The notes under the pieces were generated by a model. It had not been told where the DNA came from. It searched no databases and saw only the letters and a program-made list of their open reading frames with translations. A program made the translations under genes and the position numbers. Shown in pieces: positions 26,140 to 33,259 of a stretch of 64,000 bases of DNA (its first letter is position 1; the number at the start of each line of letters is the position of its first letter). The DNA comes from Ferrimonas aestuarii (GTDB lineage Bacteria > Pseudomonadota > Gammaproteobacteria > Enterobacterales > Shewanellaceae): the NCBI RefSeq assembly GCF_005116665.1, contig NZ_SWCJ01000001.1:186001-250000 (forward strand). Reading direction: 5' to 3'.

Positions 26140-26719
26140 CACCGTCTTTGATGCTGTTCGTCGTGGCTACAGTGAGCTGGAGCACACCAGCAACTCTGAG
26201 ATCCTCGATTACTTTGATGGCGTTACTGATGACGCCATTCAAGGTCATGTCAGCAATATCAAAGGCATATTGTTTGAGCAAACGTATGTCGAGCAACTGG
26301 CTGAGCATGGAGTTCAGGCGCAGTTATTTGAGGCGACCAATCATCCCGTCAGTGACATCGCATTGATGAGCGGCGGTGATATTGCCGCCGAGATGCAACT
26401 CAAGGCCACAGACAGCGTGAGTTATATCAATGAAACCTTGGCAGACAATCCAGATATAGCGGTGGTAACCACTAGTGAAGTTGCGGCTCAAGTTGATCCT
26501 AACTTATTAGAGGCAGGTTTAGTAATCGATTCAGGAATTAGCAATCAAGATCTGAATACGGAAGTGTCTTCAGCGATATTTGGAGAAACCTCTTCGGAGA
26601 TTGGTTTAGATGCCACAAGTGAGGTTGGTGCAGAGCTTCTGTCTGACGCCATAATTCCGATAAGCCCGATAGGTCTTGGAGTGAGTGCGATCGGAGCTTT
26701 GTTTGGGATCTTTATCTAG
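26132..26719 (+). CDS. Nuclease-like (PD-(D/E)XK pattern) protein with hydrophobic C-terminus
   Basis: 195 residues, GTG start, overlapping the ankyrin gene by eight bases. Residues 42-49 are NIKGILFE (K44, E49), followed by D75 in NHPVSDIAL and E87-x-Q89-x-K91 in AAEMQLKA. A spacing of Glu, Asp, then E-x-Q-x-K is the active-site pattern of PD-(D/E)XK nucleases. The C-terminal 25 residues (IIPISPIGLGVSAIGALFGIFI) are hydrophobic and Gly-rich, enough for one membrane span or a pore-like helix. I do not know a named family for the whole protein. Genetic linkage suggests an effector controlled by the ankyrin protein and the R-M system. Confidence 0.6.
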   Translation: MNSTVFDAVRRGYSELEHTSNSEILDYFDGVTDDAIQGHVSNIKGILFEQTYVEQLAEHGVQAQLFEATNHPVSDIALMSGGDIAAEMQLKATDSVSYINETLADNPDIAVVTTSEVAAQVDPNLLEAGLVIDSGISNQDLNTEVSSAIFGETSSEIGLDATSEVGAELLSDAIIPISPIGLGVSAIGALFGIFI

Positions 26720-26807
26720 AAAAAGTAAATTATAACAAATGCTTGTTAATACAGATGGCTCGATAACTTAATGTAGAGTCGTCCGTTTAGATTAGCTAGG
26801 GAAATTA

Positions 26808-29800
26808 ATGAAGTTCACCGAAGCCAAATTAGAAGCCGCCATCATCCAGTTATTGGGTGAGCAGCATTACCCCCATGTTGTTGGAGAGGCGGTAAGTCGC
26901 AAGCCAGAACAGGTGCTTATCAAGGCTGACTTAGAAGCGTTCTTGATGCGTCGTTATGGCGACCAAGGGCTGACTCAGGCTGAGGTAGAGCGGATTACCC
27001 GTCAGTTGGAATCGCTTCCGGTCAGCGATCTCTACGACAGCAACAAACAGTTCTGCCAGTGGTTGGCGGATGGCTTTGTGCTAAAGCGTGACGATCCCAA
27101 TCATAAGGATCTGCTGATTGAGTTAATTGACTATTCCGGCCTAGAAGCCCTTGGCCAATCTATGGATAAGGCCGCTCTGGCCGCAGAGGCGCATCCGGCC
27201 TACCGAGCAGATGCGAACCTTTACAAGATCGTCAATCAACTTGAGATTCACGGTAAAGAGACCTCTCGCATCCCTGACGGCATTGTCTATGTTAACGGGC
27301 TGCCGCTGGTGGTGTTCGAGTTTAAAAGTGCCATTCGTGAAGATGCCACCATTCATGATGCCTATAAGCAGCTGACCACTCGTTACCAGCGTGATATTCC
27401 CCAGCTGTTTGTCTTCAATGCATTTTGCGTCATCAGTGATGGCGTCAACAACAAGATGGGCAGTGGGTTTGCCGCCTATGAGTTCTTCTATGGCTGGCGC
27501 AAGGTAACCGGTGATGAGTCGGTCGAGAAACACGGCATCGACTCTTTGCACACCATGTTACAAGGGCTGTTTGACCAACAGCGGCTGCGGCTGGTGATTC
27601 GAGACTTCATCTATTTTCCCGATACCAGCAAGCACGAAATGAAGGTGGTGTGTCGCTACCCTCAGTTCTACGCCGTGAACAAGCTGTACCACAGCATCAA
27701 AGCCGCACAAAAAAGCCTCGACCCAGAAACCGGTGAAAATCACGGTGGTGACGGTAAAGGGGGCACCTACTTCGGGGCAACAGGCTGTGGCAAAAGCTTC
27801 ACCATGCAGTTTCTTACCCGCCGCCTAATGAAGAGCCGTGACTTTGCTAGCCCGACCATCATCTTGATCACCGATCGCACCGACTTAGACGATCAGCTCT
27901 CTCAGCAGATGACCAATGCTAAGCAGTATGTCGGCGATAACACCATTGAAACGGTCACCAGCCGTGACGATCTTCGGGCTAAGTTAAAAGGCCGCCAAAG
28001 TGGTGGCGTGTTCCTAACCACCATCCATAAGTTCACCGAAGATACCCAGCTATTAACCGAGCGCAGCAACGTAATTTGCATCTCCGACGAAGCCCACCGG
28101 AGCCAGGTGAACCTCGACCAAAAGGTGGTGGTGACCGAAAAGGGGGTTCGTAAGACTTACGGCTTTGCCTACTACTTGCATCAATCGCTGCCTAACGCCA
28201 CCTTTGTTGGCTTTACCGGCACCCCCATCGACGCCACCCTCGACGTTTTTGGTCGAGTGGTGGACAGCTACACCATGACCGAGTCGGTTAATGATGAGAT
28301 TACCGTGCGCATCGTCTATGAGGGGCGAGCTGCCAAGGTGCTGCTGGACGACGCTAAGCTGCAAGAGATCGACAAGTACTATCAGGACTGCGCCGAACAA
28401 GGGGCTAATGAGCACCAGATTGAGCAGAGCAAAAAGGCGATGGCCTCCATGGGCTCGATATTGGGTGATCCCGATCGCATCAGTGCCATTGCCAAAGACT
28501 TTGTGGAACATTATGAGCAGCGGCTGGCTGAGGGCTCAACCATTAAAGGTAAGGCCATGTTTGTGTCCAGCAGTCGTGAGGTTGCTTGGCTTTTGTATCA
28601 GGAGCTTAAAACCCTGCGCCCAGACTGGTTTGTGGTAAAAGCCTGTGAAGAGGGACAAAGCCTCACTAAAGAAGAGCAGGACTCAGTTAAGCCGATGGAG
28701 CGGGTCAAAATGGTGATGACTCGTGGAAAAGACGATGAGAAGGCGCTCTACGAACTGCTGGGCAGCAAGGAGTACCGCAAAGAGCTAGACCGCCAGTTTA
28801 AGAACGACAAATCCAACTTTAAAATCGCCATTGTTGTCGACATGTGGCTGACCGGATTTGATGTGCCGTTTCTCGATACCATCTACATCGACAAGCCCGT
28901 TCAGCGTCACAACCTGATCCAGACCATCTCTCGGGTTAACCGCAAGTTCGAAGGTAAGGACAAGGGTTTAGTGGTGGATTACATCGGCATCAAGCGGCAG
29001 ATGAATCAAGCGCTGGCGCAGTTCTCGAAGGCGGATGAATCCAACTTTGAAGACATTCAAGCGTCGGTGGTAATCGTAAAAGATCATTTGGATCTGCTCG
29101 GCCAATTGATGCATAAGTTTGATGCCAAAGATTATTTTCACGGCGATCCCGTTGCCCAGTTGAACTGCCTTAATCGGGCGGCGGAATTTGTGCTGTCGGT
29201 GAGTAAGCTTGAGAAGCGATTTACGGCCTTGGTAAAGCGCCTGAAAGCTGCGTATGACGTCTGCTGTGGCAGTGACCAGCTATCCCAGCAACAGCGTGAC
29301 AGGATTCATTTCTACTTAGCGATCCGAGCCATTGTGGTCAAGTTAACCAAGGGTGAAGCGCCGGATCTGGCTCAGATGAACGCCAGAGTTCGCAATATGA
29401 TCGACGAAGCAATTCGGGCTGACGGTGTTGAAGAGCTATTCAATCTGGGTGAGACGGATGCCGACAAGATCGACATTTTTGATGATGACTATCTGGCCAA
29501 ACTGGACAAACTTAAGCTGCCAAATACCAAAATCGAGCTGCTGAAAAAGATGCTGGCTAAAGCGCTGGACGGGTTCCAAAAGACCAACCAGATTAAAGCC
29601 ATTGAGTTTGCAAAGCGTTTCCGATCTTTGGTGGATATCTACAACGAACGCAAAGAAGAAGATGCCTTTAGCGTTGAGGTGCATAAAGAGGCCGTTGATA
29701 GTCTGCTGGCCTTGATGGCTGACATTAAGGTTGAGATGGGATCTTTTGCGGATCTCGGTATCACTGTGGAAGAGAAGGCGTTCTATGACATTCTCAAGCA

Positions 29801-30047
29801 TGTTGCCACCAAGTACCAGTTCCCCTATGAGGATGACCGACTATTAGAGCTGGCCGCCAAAGTGAAAGCGGTGGTGGATGACAAATCGAGCTACCCCGAT
29901 TGGAATAATCGAGAGGACATTAAGTCAGAGTTGAAAGTCGACTTGATCATGTTGCTGTCGAAGAACGGATACCCACCGGTAACCTTTAATGAGGTCTATC
30001 AGGATGTGTTCGAGCAGGCCGAGAACTTTAAAGCCCACCGAGTATGA
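26808..30047 (+). CDS. hsdR: Type I restriction-modification system, restriction/translocase subunit
   Basis: 1079 residues, normal for HsdR. An N-terminal nuclease domain contains PDGIVYVNGLPLVVFEFKSA (PD...E-F-K catalytic pattern, about residues 155-175). The superfamily 2 motor follows, with Walker A GGTYFGATGCGKSF (about 320), DEAH box ISDEAHRSQ (about 425), motif III FVGFTGTP and motif VI QTISRVNRKF. A helical C-terminal region binds HsdM/S. It translocates DNA and cuts unmethylated targets at a distance. It starts 88 bp after the nuclease-like gene, with AGGGAA upstream, so it could also have its own promoter. Confidence 0.95.
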   Translation: MKFTEAKLEAAIIQLLGEQHYPHVVGEAVSRKPEQVLIKADLEAFLMRRYGDQGLTQAEVERITRQLESLPVSDLYDSNKQFCQWLADGFVLKRDDPNHKDLLIELIDYSGLEALGQSMDKAALAAEAHPAYRADANLYKIVNQLEIHGKETSRIPDGIVYVNGLPLVVFEFKSAIREDATIHDAYKQLTTRYQRDIPQLFVFNAFCVISDGVNNKMGSGFAAYEFFYGWRKVTGDESVEKHGIDSLHTMLQGLFDQQRLRLVIRDFIYFPDTSKHEMKVVCRYPQFYAVNKLYHSIKAAQKSLDPETGENHGGDGKGGTYFGATGCGKSFTMQFLTRRLMKSRDFASPTIILITDRTDLDDQLSQQMTNAKQYVGDNTIETVTSRDDLRAKLKGRQSGGVFLTTIHKFTEDTQLLTERSNVICISDEAHRSQVNLDQKVVVTEKGVRKTYGFAYYLHQSLPNATFVGFTGTPIDATLDVFGRVVDSYTMTESVNDEITVRIVYEGRAAKVLLDDAKLQEIDKYYQDCAEQGANEHQIEQSKKAMASMGSILGDPDRISAIAKDFVEHYEQRLAEGSTIKGKAMFVSSSREVAWLLYQELKTLRPDWFVVKACEEGQSLTKEEQDSVKPMERVKMVMTRGKDDEKALYELLGSKEYRKELDRQFKNDKSNFKIAIVVDMWLTGFDVPFLDTIYIDKPVQRHNLIQTISRVNRKFEGKDKGLVVDYIGIKRQMNQALAQFSKADESNFEDIQASVVIVKDHLDLLGQLMHKFDAKDYFHGDPVAQLNCLNRAAEFVLSVSKLEKRFTALVKRLKAAYDVCCGSDQLSQQQRDRIHFYLAIRAIVVKLTKGEAPDLAQMNARVRNMIDEAIRADGVEELFNLGETDADKIDIFDDDYLAKLDKLKLPNTKIELLKKMLAKALDGFQKTNQIKAIEFAKRFRSLVDIYNERKEEDAFSVEVHKEAVDSLLALMADIKVEMGSFADLGITVEEKAFYDILKHVATKYQFPYEDDRLLELAAKVKAVVDDKSSYPDWNNREDIKSELKVDLIMLLSKNGYPPVTFNEVYQDVFEQAENFKAHRV

Positions 30048-30231
30048 GTATCGGCTCGTCACGTCAATTCTGCTACTAAGGGAAACCGTTGACGACGAGC
30101 ACCGTAAATTGGCCGTATTTTGCCATGGTGAAATTCCAAAATTTGCTGAACGGACATATACAAAGTGGGGGTAGGGGGTTGCGGTTTGCAGCCTCCCCCT
30201 CCCCCCCTGTGCTCGCAGGTGTGCTGCTATT

Positions 30232-30462
30232 TCACGATTTCACCTGACTTCTTTTGGCAAGCCACCACTTCCTTTCGAGGTTTTCAAAAAAGTCATCGTC
30301 AATATCAGGCTGTTTAGGTAGTCCATAATTATTCGGATCAGGAATAGGGCTTTCTGGAATCTGGATTGAATTGAACGCCTGCCGGAATGCGGTATCGAAA
30401 TCTGACAGGCTCCCGTTGGCTAAGCGTTCGGCTCGCTTAATACGTGTTTCTAAACGTCTCAC
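30232..30462 (-). CDS. Small element-borne protein of unknown function
   Basis: 76 residues. The N-terminal part is a charged helix (RRLETRIKRAERLANGSLSDFDTAF) and the C-terminal part a second helix (DDDFFENLERKWWLAKRSQ) with a Pro-rich link between. No motif is recognised. It overlaps the stop of the upstream gene by four bases, so they form a two-gene minus-strand unit at the right end of the element, opposite to all other element genes. Confidence 0.5.
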   Translation of the reverse strand: MRRLETRIKRAERLANGSLSDFDTAFRQAFNSIQIPESPIPDPNNYGLPKQPDIDDDFFENLERKWWLAKRSQVKS

Positions 30463-30878
30463 AACTCATCCTCCAGCTTCTGTTCAAGCTGCTTCAGGCG
30501 TACTTCCAGCTCAGCCATCTCTTTGATTCGCTGGACTGTGCCAACGCCTTCTAGGAGAGAGCGGCCAACATCTGCGGGCAACTGACCATTGGCAATGGCA
30601 TTCATGATGGACTCAGCGCCCTTGAGCGGGTCTGTAGCGTCATAGTCGAACGGGGTTGGGGCGTAGGTCGATTTTGGTGCTGGGGCGATGTAGCGGCTGA
30701 TTAGTGCGATCGAGGCAGTATCGCCAGCAACGGCATTGGCCATCAGTGCTTGGTAAACCTGAGTAATGTCATCATCGGTAAACATGCGAGCCAGTTGGCG
30801 ACCTCGGTCTTTGTAGCCTCGTTTTGCTTTGGCCGACGTGTTCCCCTTCAAGAACTGACCATTGTTGTCTCTATCCAT
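30459..30878 (-). CDS. DUF5681-like phage-associated protein
   Basis: About 139 residues. The N-terminus RDNNGQFLKGNTSAKAKRGYKDRG has the F-x-K-G-N/Q-S/T basic pattern of DUF5681-like proteins, common next to phage terminase genes. A helical middle (DDDITQVYQALMANAVAGDTASIALISRYIAP) and a coiled-coil C-terminus (QRIKEMAELEVRLKQLEQKLEDEL) follow. By resemblance it could be a small-terminase-like DNA-binding protein used by a satellite to redirect packaging, but that is inference. GTG 30893 is the alternative start; a run of six G lies between the two starts. Confidence 0.55.
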   Translation of the reverse strand: MDRDNNGQFLKGNTSAKAKRGYKDRGRQLARMFTDDDITQVYQALMANAVAGDTASIALISRYIAPAPKSTYAPTPFDYDATDPLKGAESIMNAIANGQLPADVGRSLLEGVGTVQRIKEMAELEVRLKQLEQKLEDEL

Positions 30879-30962
30879 ACTCCCCCCAAACACCCTAATA
30901 CTGTCAATTTTACATTAGTGATCTCTAATGTTCGAGTTTGAAGAAAAGTTATTTTTTAATGA

Positions 30963-30983
30963 AAAGTTAGATATGAGTTAGAT
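30963..30983. repeat. Subterminal direct repeat, right copy
   Basis: Exact 21-bp copy of the sequence at 17280-17300, in the same orientation, 55 bp inside the right att. It is a candidate arm-type integrase or excisionase site. Confidence 0.75.
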
Positions 30984-31037
30984 TTAGTGGGGCGGCCTTG
31001 AACAAGTTATTGATTTATAATAACTGTATTGATTTGA

Positions 31038-31113
31038 TGGCCTCCCCAGAAGGACTCGAACCCTCATCGGCCGCTTAGGAGGCGGCTGCTCTATCCTGTT
31101 GAGCTATAGGGAG
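31038..31113 (-). tRNA. tRNA-Arg (anticodon CCU)
   Basis: A 76-base cloverleaf on the minus strand, with CCA encoded. The acceptor stem pairs CTCCCTA with TGGGGAG (one G-T), the anticodon stem is GCCGC/GCGGC with loop CTCCTAA (anticodon CCT), and the T arm is GAGGG-TTCGAGT-CCTTC. It reads rare AGG codons. Its last 20 bases (31038-31057) are the right att core of the integrated element, so integration left the tRNA whole. Confidence 0.95.
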
Positions 31114-31321
31114 GCAATGACAAGCATTTTAGCCAGCTTTAATTATAAGTATCAATGACTAAATCGTTAACTGCTGGCAAAACATCCAGTCGAATTTTAG
31201 TCGTTACCTTCGCGGTGGCTGCCATTTACCCATAAGGATGTTAGGTTAACTTTTGGTCAGCCAAGCGGGGGGGGTACTCAGTTTGGCTGCAACGGGAAGC
31301 AAGCAGACAAGGATCGGTTAT

Positions 31322-31903
31322 ATGAAGGGAGCGTTGTTGGCGCAGTCTGGCGCCATCATGGGGTCATTACTGCTGCTGGCTGGGTGTGCCAGCACTTCGG
31401 ATGTGCCAAGCCAGGTGGATCGCATCAGCTTTGATAAAGGCACGGTGTTGGTGCACTTTCTTGATGAGCACAACAAGGTCGCCCAATCGGCAATGCGGGC
31501 TGGAGATAACGCTCGGGTGAGCTATCGGCCCCAAGGCAGTTGCCAACCTGAAATTGCGGTAACTCAGAGCGGTAATCAATGGCAGTTTCAGCATGTTAAG
31601 GGCTGCTTTGGTGAGGGCGACAATCAGGGCACGGTGTTTGATGTGTGGCTGGATGCCTCAGAAGACTATCTGTTGTCCTTAGAAGCAGGGCAGATGACGG
31701 TATACGGCATCAAGGGGCAGCCGCAGCTGGCTAAGGTTCATGTGAGCGTGGATGTGGGCGGAATCCATGGCGGTGGCAGTGAGGTTGAGCGTACGGCGCT
31801 ACTGGGTGCCAATGGGGTGATAACCAACTCCGATGGGGCGCCCGGTTCATCACTGTGGCTGCATGTGGATCTGGGCGGCATCGATTTGGTGAACAAGCTT
31901 TAA
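31322..31903 (+). CDS. Lipoprotein of unknown function
   Basis: About 193 residues. The signal is SGAIMGSLLLLAGC with lipobox L-L-A-G-C. The residue after Cys is Ala, which favours the outer membrane. The mature part has two further Cys (GSCQPEIAV, VKGCFGEGDN), probably a disulfide, and a Gly-rich strand-like C-terminus (VSVDVGGIHGGGSEVERT). I recognise no domain. The ORF opens at 31253, but ATG 31322 has AAGGA eight bases upstream and gives a normal signal. It lies between the tRNA and the coo locus and ends in its own hairpin. Confidence 0.7.
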   Translation: MKGALLAQSGAIMGSLLLLAGCASTSDVPSQVDRISFDKGTVLVHFLDEHNKVAQSAMRAGDNARVSYRPQGSCQPEIAVTQSGNQWQFQHVKGCFGEGDNQGTVFDVWLDASEDYLLSLEAGQMTVYGIKGQPQLAKVHVSVDVGGIHGGGSEVERTALLGANGVITNSDGAPGSSLWLHVDLGGIDLVNKL

Positions 31904-31910
31904 ATACCAG

Positions 31911-31960
31911 AGAGCCTAGTGCGGTGTTCGGGTTACTGCAGCGCCGATTAGGCTCTTCTT
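31911..31960 (+). terminator. Probable terminator after the lipoprotein
   Basis: agagccta (31911) and taggctct (31949) form an 8-bp stem, with shorter pairings possible in the 30-base loop, followed by tcttt. It lies eight bases after the stop codon. Confidence 0.55.
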
Positions 31961-32330
31961 TGTGTTTATGTTCTTCAGGCCTTGATGCCTCCTTTTATGC
32001 TTGTTGTCACTTTTGTTGGCAGCGGTTCCGGCTTTGATCTCTTATCGACCTCTTGGTCAACAGTCCCGAATTGCTCCGCTCACGTTTGTGGTTTAACTTC
32101 CTCTCTTTAGTCGTTCATTTCTTATATTCAGGTCGCTTAGGGCAGTGAATTACTGCGCTAGCTTCTCGCCCTAACCTGACCCCTTTATCCCGTCGATACC
32201 CCAGCGCTTGGTTTTTGAGCGAGTTCTCACTTTTTCTGTTCTCAAATCCATCTGTCACTCAGCTGACAGTAATTCACCGACCCCTGATGTTTCATAAATG
32301 TGAACCCAACATGGCTTAGGAGAAACGGTA
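31961..32330. other. Leader/promoter region of the coo locus
   Basis: About 370 bp without a gene, T-rich in its middle. The only clear element is the CooA-type palindrome at 32253-32268. Confidence 0.55.
32253..32268. promoter_or_regulatory. CooA-binding site upstream of hypA
   Basis: TGTCA-CTCAGC-TGACA is a perfect palindrome with the spacing of CRP/FNR-family sites and the sequence type bound by CooA (TGTC-N8-GACA core). It lies 62 bp before the hypA start, where a class II activator site should be. The recognition helix of the CooA encoded here (TTRQTASSLL) is close to that of R. rubrum CooA (SSRQTTSTAL), which supports the assignment. Confidence 0.8.
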
Positions 32331-32669
32331 ATGCATGAAGCAGCTTTGACCCAAGGGTTGGTGAAAATTCTGCTTAAGCGAACCGCTGAGCTTGGGGTCA
32401 ATTCGGTCAGCCGAGTGACCTTAAAAGTGGGTCGATTAAAGGCGGTGGAACCCCACTCTTTGCGTTTCTGTTTCGAGATGTTTGTCAAAGATACGGTATT
32501 GGAGGGGGTGGAACTGGTGATTGACACCGTAGAGGCCCGCGCCACCTGCCTCGAGTGCTCTGAGTCGTTTGAGGTGCAGCAGTTCTGTTTTCGCTGCCCC
32601 GAGTGTGACGCCACGTCACTGAAACTGACTCAGGGTGAGGAGCTGTTCATTGAAAGCTTTGAGATCTGA
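32331..32669 (+). CDS. hypA: Hydrogenase/CODH nickel metallochaperone HypA
   Basis: 112 residues, full HypA length. The N-terminal Met-His-Glu (His2, Glu3) is the nickel site. Two zinc Cys pairs, CLEC (about residue 73) and CPEC (about 89), form the structural zinc site. HypA delivers Ni with HypB to [NiFe]-hydrogenase; here the target is CooH and perhaps CooS. AGGAG precedes ATG 32331. It is the first gene of a 14-gene same-strand run behind the CooA-type site. The other maturases (HypC-F) are not in the window. Confidence 0.93.
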   Translation: MHEAALTQGLVKILLKRTAELGVNSVSRVTLKVGRLKAVEPHSLRFCFEMFVKDTVLEGVELVIDTVEARATCLECSESFEVQQFCFRCPECDATSLKLTQGEELFIESFEI

Positions 32670-32683
32670 AGAAGGCGAAAGCT

Positions 32684-33259
32684 ATGAGAGAAACGGAAAA
32701 CGTCATCATCTATGCCGACGCAGAGCGCTGTCTGGGTTGCCATAGTTGTGAGCTAGCCTGCGCGGTGGCCCACGGTGGCGGGAGTTTGATGGAGGCGGTG
32801 CGCGATGGCAAACCGCTCCATTCCCGCACCAAGGTGGTCGTCAGCGATGATGTGATGATGCCCATGCAGTGTCGTCAATGTGAGAACGCCCCCTGCACCA
32901 TGGTGTGTCCTACCGGCGCTTGCCGTCAGCAGGATGGCCAAGTGCAGATCACCGAAGAGAGCTGCGTCGGCTGTAAGCTCTGTGTCATGGTCTGTCCCTT
33001 TGGGGCCATTACCGTCAGACGTGATGGTCACCGCCAAGTCGACGGCAGCAACAATCAAGGGGTGGCGCTCAAATGCGACCTATGTCGAGACTGGCGCGCT
33101 GAAACGGGCAAAAGCGATCCTGCCTGTGTCGAAGCCTGCCCAACCAAGGCGATCAGTCTGGTTGAGATGAAAGCCTACCGAATGGCGCTGATTCAAGCCC
33201 GAGCCAAAGAGCTCGCCCAATCCCAGAAACACATGTCTCTGACACTGAGGAAATCCTGA
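32684..33259 (+). CDS. cooF: CO dehydrogenase electron-transfer ferredoxin CooF
   Basis: 191 residues, cytoplasmic. Four [4Fe-4S] motifs are seen: CLGCHSCELAC, CRQCENAPCTMVCPTGAC, CVGCKLCVMVCP, and KCDLC...CVEACP. The family shuttles electrons from CooS to the CO-induced hydrogenase. The stop and the cooS start overlap (TGATG), showing coupled translation. The length matches R. rubrum CooF (190). Confidence 0.95.
   Translation: MRETENVIIYADAERCLGCHSCELACAVAHGGGSLMEAVRDGKPLHSRTKVVVSDDVMMPMQCRQCENAPCTMVCPTGACRQQDGQVQITEESCVGCKLCVMVCPFGAITVRRDGHRQVDGSNNQGVALKCDLCRDWRAETGKSDPACVEACPTKAISLVEMKAYRMALIQARAKELAQSQKHMSLTLRKS

Larger units (their letters stand above)
17137..31057. mobile_element. P4/PICI-like integrated satellite element in tRNA-Arg(CCU)
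   Basis: A 20-bp sequence from the 3' end of tRNA-Arg is duplicated exactly at 17137-17156 and 31038-31057. Between the copies lie an integrase, an AlpA-type regulator, a zinc-ribbon primase piece, a Toprim/RepA helicase, a type I restriction-modification operon with two extra genes, and two small phage-like genes. Length is 13.9 kb. No capsid or tail genes are present, so it is not a complete prophage; the gene set fits a phage satellite or a small integrative island. A 21-bp repeat just inside both ends supports the boundaries. Confidence 0.85.

Noticed and set aside
30160-30215. G/C-run hairpin after hsdR as a terminator
   Set aside because: Runs of G and C can pair around 30,170-30,212, but no T tract follows on either strand.
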